The notes beneath the pieces were generated by a model that saw only the letters and a program-made list of their open reading frames with translations, had not been told where the DNA came from and did no database searches. Shown piece after piece: positions 43,485-52,685 of a DNA stretch of 64,000 bases; within the stretch, counting starts at the first letter, position 1; the number at the start of each line of letters is the position of its first letter. The translations under genes and the position numbers were made by a program. The stretch comes from an uncultured Prevotellaceae bacterium (GTDB lineage: Bacteria; Bacteroidota; Bacteroidia; Bacteroidales; Bacteroidaceae): assembly GCA_902775605.1 (NCBI GenBank), contig CACYNE010000012.1, positions 1-64,000 on the forward strand, given 5' to 3'.

Positions 43485-44537
43485 ATGGAAAGACAGAAAG
43501 TTATCATCAGCGAGCAGTTGGAAAAGGTACTCACAGAAAGCGTTGCAACATGCCAAGCAGACCGTAGTTTTATTTTAACCGACGAGACCACACTGGCATT
43601 ATGCTGGCCCGTCATCCAAAACTACCCCTGCGTAAAAGACGCAAAGACTATTACCATCAAGGCTGGTGATACCCACAAAGACCTGGAATCCATTAGTCAT
43701 GTTTGGAGCGAACTGCAACGCATGGGAGCTACCCGCCACTCATTGCTAATCAATTTAGGCGGCGGCATGGTGACAGACCTGGGTGGTTTTGCAGCTTCTA
43801 CTTTCAAGCGAGGCATCTCCTTTATCAATATCCCCACCACCCTACTCTCAATGGTTGACGCCTCAGTAGGCGGCAAGACTGGTATCAACTTCGGCGGACT
43901 GAAGAATGAAATCGGCGTATTCAACAACGCCAACTGCGTCATTCTCGACACCACATTCCTTCAGACGCTTGACGAAGAGAATATCCTTTCGGGCTATGCC
44001 GAGATGTTGAAGCATGGCCTTATCTCAACAGAAGCTCATTGGGCCGAGCTGATGAACTTCAATATTGAATCGCCCGACCTTAAAGAATTAGGCGACTTGG
44101 TAGCCAAGAGTGTACAAGTGAAGGAACGCATCGTGACGGAAGACCCCACAGAGAAAGGCATCCGCAAAGCCTTGAATCTGGGACACACCGTGGGCCATGC
44201 CTTCGAATCACTGGCTCTGCAGCGCAAACCTGTCCTTCACGGCTATGCAGTGGCGTGGGGTTTGGTGTGCGAGCTTTATCTGAGTGTTGCGAAGACAGGT
44301 TTCCCTGTTGACAAGATGCGACAGATGGCACGCTATATCTTCGAGCACTATGGAAGGATGCCTATCACCTGCGATGACTACCCCACGCTTCTGGAACTGA
44401 TGACCCACGACAAGAAGAACACGGGAAGCAACATCAACTTCACGTTGCTGGGTGGCATCGGCGACATCCGCATCAACCAGACTGCCACGAAAGAAGAGAT
44501 TGAAGAGGCTTTAGACTTCTATCGAGAGGGCTGCTAA
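43485..44537 (+). CDS. aroB: 3-dehydroquinate synthase
   Basis: A 350-residue NAD- and zinc-dependent enzyme that converts DAHP to 3-dehydroquinate, the second step of the shikimate pathway. NLGGGMVTDLGGFAAST binds NAD. PTTLLSMVDASVGGKTGIN, NLGHTVGHAFES (zinc-binding His) and HGYAVAWGL (second His) are the family motifs. The shikimate pathway supplies chorismate, which the adjacent menaquinone genes consume. It is convergent with menE and overlaps its 3' end by 27 bp. Confidence 0.96.
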   Translation: MERQKVIISEQLEKVLTESVATCQADRSFILTDETTLALCWPVIQNYPCVKDAKTITIKAGDTHKDLESISHVWSELQRMGATRHSLLINLGGGMVTDLGGFAASTFKRGISFINIPTTLLSMVDASVGGKTGINFGGLKNEIGVFNNANCVILDTTFLQTLDEENILSGYAEMLKHGLISTEAHWAELMNFNIESPDLKELGDLVAKSVQVKERIVTEDPTEKGIRKALNLGHTVGHAFESLALQRKPVLHGYAVAWGLVCELYLSVAKTGFPVDKMRQMARYIFEHYGRMPITCDDYPTLLELMTHDKKNTGSNINFTLLGGIGDIRINQTATKEEIEEALDFYREGC

Positions 44538-45479
44538 ACGCTCTGCCTCCTTACGAGCTGGCTTACCTGTCTCTGTCATTGGCAACTGATCGACATGCAC
44601 ATAGCTACGCGGTAGCCAGTACTTGGGCAACACACCACGACAGACATCTTTTATCACATCCATATTCTGTGATTCGGTGAGCAAGACCACTTGTTCACCG
44701 AATTTCGAATCTGGACGCTTCGTAATCATAAACGACTCAGGCAGATGTGGTTTTAAGAGTTTCTCCACGTCCTCAATCTGAATCTTGATGCCACCAGAAC
44801 AAATCACATTGTCCTTGCGTCCTATTATTCGGAAACCTTGATTTGACAACTCTACGATATCATTGGTTACCAAAGGCCCATCATGCACGGCAGGGGCATT
44901 AATCACCAGACAGCCTTCATCCGTCAGCGACAACGTCACTCCCTCGAAAGGCAAATACCACTCGCTTGCCTCAGCTCCGCTCAACCTTCGCAGGGCAATA
45001 TGCGAAAGTGTCTCCGTCATTCCGTAGGTACTCCACACGGCATTGGGAAAAGTCTTCAGTTCGCGAGCCATCGCTTCATCGATAGCTCCGCCACCGATAA
45101 TCAAATGCTTGACAGCCATTAATCGCTCTCGACCCTCCGCTGATTGCAGCAGATTATAGACCTGCATAGGCACCATCGCCGCGAAATCGACAGTTCCCTC
45201 CCACGAAGGACAACCACAAGGTTCCACCGTTGTCAACTTCAGCCCACAGGTCAGTGACCTCACCACCATCATCTTGCCTGCGATATAGTCGAGCGACATG
45301 CAGAGCAGCGCTGTATCGCCAGACTTTAATCCCAGGAACTGGCAAGTGACATGCGCCGAAGCCTCCATGCGTCGCTTTTCCACAAACATGGGCTTTGGCT
45401 TACCCGTTGACCCACTGGTATGCACCAGAACAGTCGGACTGTCGTTATACCATTCGGCTAAGAATTCTTCGAGATCCAT
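44511..45479 (-). CDS. menE: o-Succinylbenzoate-CoA ligase (AMP-binding)
   Basis: A 322-residue acyl-CoA synthetase that activates o-succinylbenzoate with ATP and CoA for menaquinone synthesis. The P-loop is VHTSGSTGKPKPMFVEK near residue 20. WSTYGMTETLSH near 170 is the A5 motif, and GRKDNVICSGGIKIQIEDVE the hinge region. The catalytic Lys lies in TETGKPARKE near the end. It lacks most of the N-terminal region of E. coli-type MenE, as do other Bacteroidales forms. Its ATG overlaps menC by 22 bp, and the gene context makes the menE assignment firm. Confidence 0.9.
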   Translation of the reverse strand: MDLEEFLAEWYNDSPTVLVHTSGSTGKPKPMFVEKRRMEASAHVTCQFLGLKSGDTALLCMSLDYIAGKMMVVRSLTCGLKLTTVEPCGCPSWEGTVDFAAMVPMQVYNLLQSAEGRERLMAVKHLIIGGGAIDEAMARELKTFPNAVWSTYGMTETLSHIALRRLSGAEASEWYLPFEGVTLSLTDEGCLVINAPAVHDGPLVTNDIVELSNQGFRIIGRKDNVICSGGIKIQIEDVEKLLKPHLPESFMITKRPDSKFGEQVVLLTESQNMDVIKDVCRGVLPKYWLPRSYVHVDQLPMTETGKPARKEAERLAALSIEV

Positions 45480-46504
45480 AGTTTGTCGCCACGAATTTCC
45501 AATGGCATGGGAATATTATCCGTAAAGAGTTGACCCGTACCCAGTCCCTGCGGTATCATCTCTCCACCTTCGGAGGACTTGGGAGAGGTTCCATACACAT
45601 CACTGCAGAACTGTGCGATGGCATTCAGACCTATATTACTCTCAAGCGCAGAGGTGATCCACGAACCAATACCCTCCTCACGAGCAATGTCTATCCACTC
45701 CCTGCAGCCCATCATGCCACCATGAAGCGAGGGTTTCAATACAATATAAGCCGGTTTGATGATGCGTAGCATCTGACGTTTTGCCTCTAGATCATTCACG
45801 CCAATAAGTTCTTCGTCAAGCGCTATTGGCAGAGGGGCATCACGACAAAGCTCTGCCATCTTGGCCCATTGCTTTTGTTTGATGGGTTGCTCAATACTAT
45901 GAATGGCATATTGAGACAACAGCTCCAAACGATAAAGTGCCTCGTCGGGACTAAAGCCACCATTAGCATCAAGTCGCAACTCCACCTCACGATGCGAGAA
46001 ACGCTCACGGATGCGCTTCACCAAATCAAGTTCCTTGTCGAAGTCGATAGCACCCACCTTCAGTTTCACGCAACGAAAGCCCAGCTTCAACTTATCCTCC
46101 ATGCGCTGCAGCATCTCCTCATAAGAGCCCATCCATACCAGGCCGTTGATGGGAATGCCCGCCTCGCCACGCGTAAATGGCGTATTGAAAAGACGATTCC
46201 CGCGACGAAGATTCAGCATCGCCGTCTCAAGTCCGAAGAGCATTGAAGGATAGTCGCGCATCGCCTCGTAGGGAATCTCGCCCGTCTGCTCCACCTGATT
46301 ACAGAAGTCGCGCAACACCTTATTATATATATAAGGCTCCATCGCGTCACAACTCAGGTCCAGCAATGGTGCACATTCGCCCACGCCAACAGCATCGCCA
46401 TCAGTAATAGACACCAGCCACAGGCGTCGCTCAGTATAGACGCCACGACTGGTACCTGCCGGCTGCTTGAAATGTAGGATCCGCTCCTCAATATCTATCT
46501 TCAT
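45458..46504 (-). CDS. menC: o-Succinylbenzoate synthase
   Basis: A 348-residue enolase-superfamily enzyme that dehydrates SHCHC to o-succinylbenzoate. The capping domain opens [21 protein letters not shown]. In the barrel, [14 protein letters not shown] supplies the catalytic Lys (KLK), [14 protein letters not shown] and SIEQPIK the metal ligands, and [10 protein letters not shown] the third ligand. LKPSLHGG near residue 270 holds the second catalytic Lys. Its start overlaps the menB stop (ATGA) and its end overlaps menE, so the three genes are tightly coupled. Confidence 0.94.
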   Translation of the reverse strand: MKIDIEERILHFKQPAGTSRGVYTERRLWLVSITDGDAVGVGECAPLLDLSCDAMEPYIYNKVLRDFCNQVEQTGEIPYEAMRDYPSMLFGLETAMLNLRRGNRLFNTPFTRGEAGIPINGLVWMGSYEEMLQRMEDKLKLGFRCVKLKVGAIDFDKELDLVKRIRERFSHREVELRLDANGGFSPDEALYRLELLSQYAIHSIEQPIKQKQWAKMAELCRDAPLPIALDEELIGVNDLEAKRQMLRIIKPAYIVLKPSLHGGMMGCREWIDIAREEGIGSWITSALESNIGLNAIAQFCSDVYGTSPKSSEGGEMIPQGLGTGQLFTDNIPMPLEIRGDKLWISKNS

Positions 46505-47358
46505 GGAATCTTGGGATATTTGTCAAAATCAGGCTTACGCTTCTCAAGGAAAGCCTTTCCACCCTCCTGAGCCTCATCAAGGAAATAATAGAGCATGGTG
46601 CAGTCGCCAGCCAACTGCTGGATACCAGCCTGCCCGTCAAGTTCTGCGTTCAGGCCAGCCTTAATCATTCGAAGGGCGATGGGCGAACGTTCCATCATTG
46701 TCTCGGCCCAACTTACGCACTCATCTTCGAGTTGATTGATGGGAACCACCTTGTTCACCATACCCATCTCCTCAGCTTCCTTGGCTGAATACTGGCGACA
46801 CATGAACCAAATCTCGCGAGCCTTCTTCTGACCCACGATACGAGCCAGGTATGAAGAACCGAAACCAGCATCGAAAGAACCCACCTTAGGACCTGTCTGT
46901 CCGAAGATAGCATTCTCGGAAGCAATGGTCAGGTCACACACCAGATGCAACACATGTCCGCCACCGATGGCATAGCCATTCACCATAGCGATGACAGGCT
47001 TGGGCAGACGGCGTATCTGCATCTGCACATCAAGTACAGAAAGACGAGGCACACCCTCGTCATCGATATAACCGCCACGACCCTTCACATGCATATCGCC
47101 ACCAGAACAGAAGGCGTGCTTCACGTCAGCCAACGTCTTTCCTTCGGGCACCTCACTCATTGCACCCGTCAGCAGCACCACGCGGATGCGCTGCAACTCA
47201 CGACACTGCGCAAAAGCCTGACTCAGTTCCAGCGTCGTCTTGGGTGTAAAGGCGTTGCGAAACCTGGGGCGGTTGATGGTAATCTTGGCGATACCGTTAT
47301 ACTCTTCGAAGAGAATCTCCTCGAACTTACGAATCTCTTTCCATTCTCTTTGTGCCAT
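46501..47358 (-). CDS. menB: 1,4-Dihydroxy-2-naphthoyl-CoA synthase
   Basis: A 285-residue crotonase-family enzyme that cyclises o-succinylbenzoyl-CoA. [16 protein letters not shown] begins the fold; [15 protein letters not shown] is the oxyanion-hole region of MenB, and [20 protein letters not shown] the second part. [21 protein letters not shown] near 160-180 and the ending [13 protein letters not shown] are typical. It lies 33 bp after greA on the same strand, with no obvious -7 box between, so menB-menC-menE may be transcribed from the greA promoter. Confidence 0.97.
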   Translation of the reverse strand: MAQREWKEIRKFEEILFEEYNGIAKITINRPRFRNAFTPKTTLELSQAFAQCRELQRIRVVLLTGAMSEVPEGKTLADVKHAFCSGGDMHVKGRGGYIDDEGVPRLSVLDVQMQIRRLPKPVIAMVNGYAIGGGHVLHLVCDLTIASENAIFGQTGPKVGSFDAGFGSSYLARIVGQKKAREIWFMCRQYSAKEAEEMGMVNKVVPINQLEDECVSWAETMMERSPIALRMIKAGLNAELDGQAGIQQLAGDCTMLYYFLDEAQEGGKAFLEKRKPDFDKYPKIP

Positions 47359-47391
47359 ATCTTTAGTCCTTTTTAGTCAGTCAAACATCCA

Positions 47392-47859
47392 TTACAGTGT
47401 GATATTCTCAATGCGGAGTTTCATCAAGCCAGCAGGCACACGCACCTCCACGACATCGCCCACATGCTTTCCAAGCAGAGCCTGAGCGATGGGCGACTTG
47501 ATGGATATCTTTCCCTCACGCAAGTTGGCCTCGTGAGGACTCACGATGGTGTAGGTCATGCGACTATTGGTATTCATATTCATCATTTCCACCTTGCAGA
47601 GCAGGCCCACGCTGTCATTGCCGAGTACCGACTTACTGATGACACGGGCATTCTCCAATACCCGCTGTCTGAAACGTATCTGGCTGAGTAAGCGGCCTTG
47701 TTCACGCTTGGCTGCATGATATTCAAAGTTTTCGCTGAGGTCACCCTTGTCACGAGCCTCAGCAATTGCATCTCGTACCTGTGGCAGTTCCACCGTTTCC
47801 AAGTGATGCAGTTCAGCCACGAGCTTGTCGTAGCCCTCTTGAGACATATATTCCATCAT
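47392..47859 (-). CDS. greA: Transcription elongation factor GreA
   Basis: A 155-residue factor that stimulates transcript cleavage by stalled RNA polymerase. The N-terminal coiled coil has YMSQEGYDKLVAELHHLE and the acidic tip in ARDKGDLSENFEYHAAK. The C-terminal FKBP-like domain has TYTIVSPHEANLREGKIS and SPIAQALLGKHVGDVVEV. Two ATGs (47859 and 47856) are possible starts. It separates menB-C-E from menD-F-I and probably leads the transcript that includes menB. Confidence 0.96.
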   Translation of the reverse strand: MMEYMSQEGYDKLVAELHHLETVELPQVRDAIAEARDKGDLSENFEYHAAKREQGRLLSQIRFRQRVLENARVISKSVLGNDSVGLLCKVEMMNMNTNSRMTYTIVSPHEANLREGKISIKSPIAQALLGKHVGDVVEVRVPAGLMKLRIENITL

Positions 47860-47887
47860 GTATCTTTTGCTATTTTTAAAGTCGATG

Positions 47888-47895
47888 CAAAATTA
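47888..47895 (-). promoter_or_regulatory. -7 box (TAATTTTG) for greA
   Basis: CAAAATTA on the top strand reads TAATTTTG on the minus strand, 29 bp before the greA ATG. Confidence 0.65.
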
Positions 47896-47947
47896 GCAAA
47901 AAATTCGCAAAACCAAGTACATATTTGGAAGTTTCGCAGAAAGTTTG

Positions 47948-47955
47948 TATCTTTG
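47948..47955 (+). promoter_or_regulatory. -7 box (TATCTTTG) for the nucleoside kinase
   Basis: TATCTTTG lies 22 bp before the ATG at 47977 and is divergent from the greA box. Confidence 0.7.
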
Positions 47956-47976
47956 CATCAAAATCTTATCTACGCT

Positions 47977-49656
47977 ATGCTACAAATACGCTGCAAGAAC
48001 AACAATGTGACGAAGAGTTTCCCAGAGGGAACCTCGCTGCTCGATGTTTATCAAGAGTTTGCCGATGACATCAAGCTTCCCTACCCCGTCGTTTCCGCCA
48101 AGGTGAACAATGCCTCGCAGGGACTGAAGTTCCGCCTCTACCAGAACCGCGACGTGGAGTTTCTGGATGCCCGCGAGGGAAGCGGCCATCGCGTCTATGT
48201 TCGTTCGCTGAGTTTTGTTCTCTATAAAGCTACGCAGGACGTATTTCCCGGCTCAAAACTTTTCATTGAGCACTCCTTGTGTCGCGGCTTTTATTGCAAC
48301 TTCAAGAAGAAGAACGCAGAGCCTTTAACCGACGAGGACGTAGAACAGATTAAGGTACGCATGCAGGAGATTATCGCCCTCGACATGCCTTTCCGCCGCA
48401 CAGAAGCCACCAACGAAGAAGCCATACGCGTCTTTGCCGAGCGAGGATTCTCTGACAAGGTGAAGCTACTGGAGAGTTGTGGCCAGATCTATTCCGACTA
48501 TTACACGCTGGGCGATACCGTTGACTATTACTATGGCCCATTGGTGCCCTCTGCCGGCTATCTGAAGGTATGGGGATTGGAGCGCTATGAGCAAGGCATG
48601 CTGCTGCGTGTGCCCGACTGGCACAAACCCGATCAGTTGGCAGAGAAGGTGGACCAGCCCAAAACCTTTGAGATGTTTGCAGAGAAGACGCGCTGGGACA
48701 TCATCATGCGCCTCAGCAATGCGGGCGATGTAAACAAAGCCATCATGCGCGGACATGCCTCAGAACTGATTCAGGTATCGGAAGCCTTGCAGGAAAAGAA
48801 GATTGTGCAGATAGCAGAAGAGATTGAACGCAGATTCCACCGAAAGAAAGATCCCGTTAAACTCGTCCTGATTACGGGTCCTTCATCATCAGGAAAGACG
48901 ACCTTCTGCAAGCGTCTCTCCATTCAGCTGCTGGCCTGCGGCCTGCGCCCTGTGTCGTTCTCTACCGACGACTATTTCGTGAATCGCGTAGATACGCCCA
49001 AGTTGCCGAATGGCGACTATGACTTCGACAATATCGAGACTGTGGAGTATTCTCTGCTGGAAGATCACCTGCTGCGACTGATGCAGGGCGAACGCGTAGA
49101 AGTTCCTGAATACAACTTCGTGACTGGCCAGCGCGAATGGAATGGCAAGAAACTGAAACTGGGAAGCGACACCGTACTTATCATTGAGGGTATCCACGCC
49201 CTGAACCCGCTTCTGACCAAGAATATTCCCGATGCGTTGAAATATAAGATCTATATCTCGGCCCTGACCAGCATCTCTTTGGATGACCACAACTGGATTC
49301 CGGTTCGCGACAACCGCTTGCTGCGCCGCATCATCCGCGACTATAACAAAGGCGCTTTCACTGCACAGGAAACTATTGCCCAATGGAAGAACGTGTGCGA
49401 GGCTGAAGACAAGTGGATATTCCCCTTCCAGGAGACTGCCGATGTAATGTTCAACTCAGCCCTCAACATTGAGTTTGCCGTGCTGCGCATCCATGCAGAG
49501 ATTATCTTGGCCTCCGTTCCCAAGAACTGTCCTGAGTATGCTGAGGCCCACCGCCTGATGAAGTTCATCCATTTCTTCTTGCCTGTCAGCGACAAGGAGA
49601 TTCCTCCCACCAGCATTATGCGCGAGTTTGTGGGCGGCTCTTCATTCAAATACTAA
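47977..49656 (+). CDS. Nucleoside (uridine) kinase with N-terminal TGS/ThrRS-like domains
   Basis: A 559-residue protein. Residues 1-65 are TGS-like, and about 70-250 resemble the second domain of threonyl-tRNA synthetase (SKLFIEHSLCRGFYC). From 280 on it is a P-loop kinase of the uridine kinase/phosphoribulokinase type: the Walker A is ITGPSSSGKTTFCKRL, then SFSTDDYFVNR, YDFDNIETV and VLIIEGIHALNP. It should phosphorylate uridine or cytidine with ATP or GTP for pyrimidine salvage. Upstream in-frame codons cross greA and the -7 box, so ATG 47977 is the start. It is inserted, in the opposite orientation, between the two halves of the men gene set, and overlaps menD by 11 bp at the 3' end. Confidence 0.9.
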   Translation: MLQIRCKNNNVTKSFPEGTSLLDVYQEFADDIKLPYPVVSAKVNNASQGLKFRLYQNRDVEFLDAREGSGHRVYVRSLSFVLYKATQDVFPGSKLFIEHSLCRGFYCNFKKKNAEPLTDEDVEQIKVRMQEIIALDMPFRRTEATNEEAIRVFAERGFSDKVKLLESCGQIYSDYYTLGDTVDYYYGPLVPSAGYLKVWGLERYEQGMLLRVPDWHKPDQLAEKVDQPKTFEMFAEKTRWDIIMRLSNAGDVNKAIMRGHASELIQVSEALQEKKIVQIAEEIERRFHRKKDPVKLVLITGPSSSGKTTFCKRLSIQLLACGLRPVSFSTDDYFVNRVDTPKLPNGDYDFDNIETVEYSLLEDHLLRLMQGERVEVPEYNFVTGQREWNGKKLKLGSDTVLIIEGIHALNPLLTKNIPDALKYKIYISALTSISLDDHNWIPVRDNRLLRRIIRDYNKGAFTAQETIAQWKNVCEAEDKWIFPFQETADVMFNSALNIEFAVLRIHAEIILASVPKNCPEYAEAHRLMKFIHFFLPVSDKEIPPTSIMREFVGGSSFKY

Positions 49657-51184
49657 GCGACTGGAAATAAGCTCGATAGACGCGTTCATCCTCAGCGGCA
49701 TCCGTCATCACCTCCAAGACCATCGGACGAGAGAACTCTTCCGATAGTAAGAGGTCTATTCCCTGTTGCATTTCCTCCATCGTTGTGGCCTGCTGATAGT
49801 AGATATCATTCTGTCGGCAGATGCCTTCCGCAGAGGTATTGTGCTCGGCGGCGACCAATTTATCGCGAGCAGGACTCTGGTTCAAGCCAGGCAGCATGTT
49901 GAAGATGCCACCCTTGCCATTATTCAACAGCAAGATGCGGAGGTTGCCGCGCAGGTTCTGGTTCCACAGGGCATTCTGATCGTAGAAAAAACTCAGGTCG
50001 CCAATGACGCAGAACACCTTTTCGTCTGTAACCACAGAAAAGCCTGCCGCCGTAGATAGTGAGCCCTCGATGCCATTCACGCCGCGATTGCAATAGACGG
50101 GCGTCTTTGAATAGATATTAGCCAGGCGAATGGCAGTACTATTGGCGTATTGTATCTGACTCTGAGAGGAGCGTTTCTGCTCAAAATACCTCACGACAGC
50201 CATCTGAGAATAGTTGGGTTCGTATGCCACAACCTGTTCACGAATCTTTGCCAACAATGCCTCCCACTTCTGAACGAAGGGATGTTGCATCTCCTCCAGA
50301 TTGAAGCGGATCATATCGGCCACCACCTCCCCATCGCCTTGAATGACGTGAGTCAGGTTCATAAACGTGTCGGTCACCTCGCCTTCACGGTTCACTACCC
50401 ACGTCTCTTTAGCCTTTCGCAGGAAGCGCTTCATGCGTTTGCTGACAATAGAACCACCTATATAAAGCACGAAATCGGGTACATAACTCTCATCATCCTG
50501 CACCATCAACACCGCTTCATCCATCAAAGGGTTCATCGGTTGCCCTGCGATAAGCATAGGGCGCTTGGCCTGCATGAACATCCTGCAAATATGTGTCAGC
50601 GTGATGTTCGAGGCATCGGCAGACGTAAAGTCTATCTTCCGTTCTGCGGGGAGTTCTGGCACGGAGAACTGGAACAACGGCTCGGTGATGGGCACATTGA
50701 TATGCACAGGAGCATGCTTCTCTATCAGGGCTTCGTTCACCAAACGATTGCAGTACCAACGCGTCTCCTCATCCTGAGGCTCAGGCAGCGAGACGGCCTT
50801 ACGGACAAAGCGTCCGAGTGCATCTGGCTGAGGCAGGGTCTGACCATCAAGCTGGTCTATCCACGACTGAGGACGGTCGGCGCTGATAACCACTAAAGGG
50901 CGATGCTGGTAGTAAGCCTCGGCAACGGCGGGCACCAGATTGAGCAGAGCAGTGCCAGAGGTGACACACACCGCCACGGGTTGGTTCAGAGCCTGCGTCA
51001 TACCCAGTGCGTAGAAGCCTGCCGAACGTTCGTCTGTCACAGGATAGCACTTGATATCAGGACACTCGTTCAGGTTGTGTACGATAGGCGCGTTCCTACT
51101 GCCAGGACACACCACCGCATGACGAATGCCATGAGCCACCAAGAGGGCCGTCAATATGTTTACATTTTCTTTGTTGCTATACAT
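49646..51184 (-). CDS. menD: SEPHCHC synthase
   Basis: A 512-residue thiamine diphosphate-dependent enzyme that joins isochorismate and 2-oxoglutarate, the first committed step of menaquinone synthesis. The N-terminal VCPGSRNAPIVHN holds the ThDP-domain start; the Glu in PVTDERSAGFYALG activates the cofactor. VNVPITEPLF-like and CVTSGTALLNLVPAVAEAYY segments follow, and FCVIGDLSFFYDQNALWN near 410 is the GDx-type ThDP/Mg motif. Upstream in-frame codons overlap menF; ATG 51184 is the natural start and still overlaps menF by 25 bp. Transcribed with the ROK gene, menI and menF. Confidence 0.95.
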   Translation of the reverse strand: MYSNKENVNILTALLVAHGIRHAVVCPGSRNAPIVHNLNECPDIKCYPVTDERSAGFYALGMTQALNQPVAVCVTSGTALLNLVPAVAEAYYQHRPLVVISADRPQSWIDQLDGQTLPQPDALGRFVRKAVSLPEPQDEETRWYCNRLVNEALIEKHAPVHINVPITEPLFQFSVPELPAERKIDFTSADASNITLTHICRMFMQAKRPMLIAGQPMNPLMDEAVLMVQDDESYVPDFVLYIGGSIVSKRMKRFLRKAKETWVVNREGEVTDTFMNLTHVIQGDGEVVADMIRFNLEEMQHPFVQKWEALLAKIREQVVAYEPNYSQMAVVRYFEQKRSSQSQIQYANSTAIRLANIYSKTPVYCNRGVNGIEGSLSTAAGFSVVTDEKVFCVIGDLSFFYDQNALWNQNLRGNLRILLLNNGKGGIFNMLPGLNQSPARDKLVAAEHNTSAEGICRQNDIYYQQATTMEEMQQGIDLLLSEEFSRPMVLEVMTDAAEDERVYRAYFQSLSI

Positions 51185-52272
51185 TGTCTCATTGTTTCGA
51201 GTTTCGCCTCCGTCTCCTGCCATTCCAGTTCCTCGACGCTGTCCTTCAGTAAACCGCCGCCAGCATACAGGCGATACTGGTTCTCTGTTATCTGCATGCA
51301 GCGCAGAGAAACAAAGAGATGGGTTTGAGATTGGAGCTTGGAGGTTGGAAGTTGGAGGTTTAAAGGGCCCATAAAACCACTATAATACAAGCGAGGTGTA
51401 TGTTCGTTTTCCTGAATAAAGCGATAAGCCGCCTGTTTGGGCAAACCGCAAACGGCAGGCGTGGGATGCAACATCTGAAGAACATCGCCCACATGAGCAT
51501 TGTCTGAGAGGGAGAAAGTGAAGTCACTACGCAGGTGCACCAGATTGGCAGCACGCACCGTTCGAGGACCTTCCTCGCGAACATCCTTGGCCAACTGCTC
51601 CAGACAGCCCATCAGATAGGTCGATACATAACGCTGCTCCTGGATGTTCTTTGTGCTCCATTTCACGTGTTCGCCCTCGCCTTTCAGTTCATCGCCCTCC
51701 AGTTTGATGGTGCCAGCCAGCGCAATGGTGCGCCATTGATTGCCGATACCCTCCAGAAGAATCTCTGGTGTTGCCGTCAGCCAAAGTCCACTCTTTGGTG
51801 TATAGACCAGCGAAATGAACAAACGCGGGTATAACTGACAGGCACGCAGAAACAGTTCCAGCGGCGACGTCTGCTCGTCAACGGGTTCCTCCGCACAACG
51901 GCTCAGCACTAACTTCTGGTAATCACCATTCTTCAGTTTTTCAAAGAAACGATTGAAGTCTGCTAAGTATGTTGTTCGCGATAAGTCCGAAGGCGTCGGA
52001 CTGAGAGTCCGAAGGCGTCGGACTGGGAGTCCGAAGGCGTCGGACTTTTCAATATCCAGTGAACAAGCCTCAGCCGAAGGATATGTCTTGACCTGATCGG
52101 GGCGGATTAAGACGACGGGGGTCTGCGAACAAACAGAGAAAGGTGCCACCACGAAGCCTGTCTGTCCATTGAGAGCCTCGCACGACAACAGTTCCTGCGG
52201 CTCGCCCTCTGTCTGCGCCACCAGCGTCACTTGCTGTTCGTGGGGCAACCTATAGAGTGCAAATCCCGTCAT
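51160..52272 (-). CDS. menF: Isochorismate synthase with repeat insertions
   Basis: A 370-residue chorismate-utilising enzyme that isomerises chorismate to isochorismate. The catalytic core runs from YLADFNRFFEKLKNGDYQKL onwards, with TPEILLEGIG, LAGTIKLEGDELKGEGEHVKWS (described in parts), VHLRSDFTF and HPTPAVCGLPKQAAY. Two stretches look foreign. Residues about 76-98 are encoded by three tandem 22-bp palindromic repeats (51984-52046). The QLPTSKLQSQ segment near residue 310 is encoded by a low-complexity CTCCAACTTCCAACC-type tract. Both keep the frame. The ATG at 52272 overlaps the menI stop (ATGA). Activity is likely, since catalytic motifs are intact. Confidence 0.9.
   Translation of the reverse strand: MTGFALYRLPHEQQVTLVAQTEGEPQELLSCEALNGQTGFVVAPFSVCSQTPVVLIRPDQVKTYPSAEACSLDIEKSDAFGLPVRRLRTLSPTPSDLSRTTYLADFNRFFEKLKNGDYQKLVLSRCAEEPVDEQTSPLELFLRACQLYPRLFISLVYTPKSGLWLTATPEILLEGIGNQWRTIALAGTIKLEGDELKGEGEHVKWSTKNIQEQRYVSTYLMGCLEQLAKDVREEGPRTVRAANLVHLRSDFTFSLSDNAHVGDVLQMLHPTPAVCGLPKQAAYRFIQENEHTPRLYYSGFMGPLNLQLPTSKLQSQTHLFVSLRCMQITENQYRLYAGGGLLKDSVEELEWQETEAKLETMRQCIATKKM
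51319..51358 (-). repeat. Low-complexity tract inside menF
   Basis: On the coding strand this stretch is a run of related 6- to 7-mers (AACCTCC, AACTTCC, AAGCTCC, AATCTC) and encodes QLPTSKLQSQ within the otherwise conserved region between GPLN and THLFVSLRC. Similar tracts occur in the GH35 gene (61035-61075) and just after infC. Confidence 0.65.
51984..52046. repeat. Three tandem 19-bp palindromes (22-bp unit) inside menF
   Basis: AGTCCGAAGGCGTCGGACT occurs at 51984-52002, 52006-52024 and 52028-52046, separated by GAG and GGG. Each copy is a perfect 7-bp inverted repeat with a 5-nt centre. The 22-bp unit is not a multiple of three, so the copies are read in all three frames, giving SDAFGL, VRRLRTL and SPTPSDL, with no stop in any frame. 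Three copies restore the reading frame. The site lies in the linker before the conserved chorismate-binding core. Confidence 0.92.
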
Positions 52273-52679
52273 TTCTGCTTGATAATATAATTGGTGACAC
52301 GTACATTTGAAATCAAATCGCCTGCGGTATCCTTGATATCTACGTTCCATACATGGAGCGTAGTGCCTTGATGCAGCATACGAGCAAAGGCTGTCACCGT
52401 ATCGCCTTCAACGACGGCCTTCACATGACTACCACTTACCTCGATACCCACGCAAGCACAGCCAGGACAAAGGGCCGAAGAGCCTACGCCAGCCACATTC
52501 TCGGCTAATGCCAGTGAGGCACCGCCACTCAAGAAGCCAAAGGGCTGACGATTACGTTCATCCACTTTCATACGGGCCATACAAGTATCGTCCTCGGGTG
52601 TGGAGATAAACTCCATCCCGAGGGCGGTACTCAAATTGGGCTTTGATTCTATAATATCTTTTATTCTTTCTACGTTCAT
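52269..52679 (-). CDS. menI: Hotdog thioesterase, probable 1,4-dihydroxy-2-naphthoyl-CoA hydrolase
   Basis: A 136-residue PaaI-type hotdog enzyme. MKVDERNRQPFGFLSGGASLALAENVAG (residues about 37-64, in parts) carries the acid residue and helix that bind the thioester; GIEVSGSHVKAVVEGDTVTA is the following strand. Its place between the ROK gene (6 bp upstream) and menF (overlap ATGA) makes the DHNA-CoA hydrolase step of menaquinone synthesis the likely role. The sequence itself only supports a thioesterase, so the menI symbol rests on context. Confidence 0.85.
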   Translation of the reverse strand: MNVERIKDIIESKPNLSTALGMEFISTPEDDTCMARMKVDERNRQPFGFLSGGASLALAENVAGVGSSALCPGCACVGIEVSGSHVKAVVEGDTVTAFARMLHQGTTLHVWNVDIKDTAGDLISNVRVTNYIIKQK

Positions 52680-52685
52680 TCTTTG

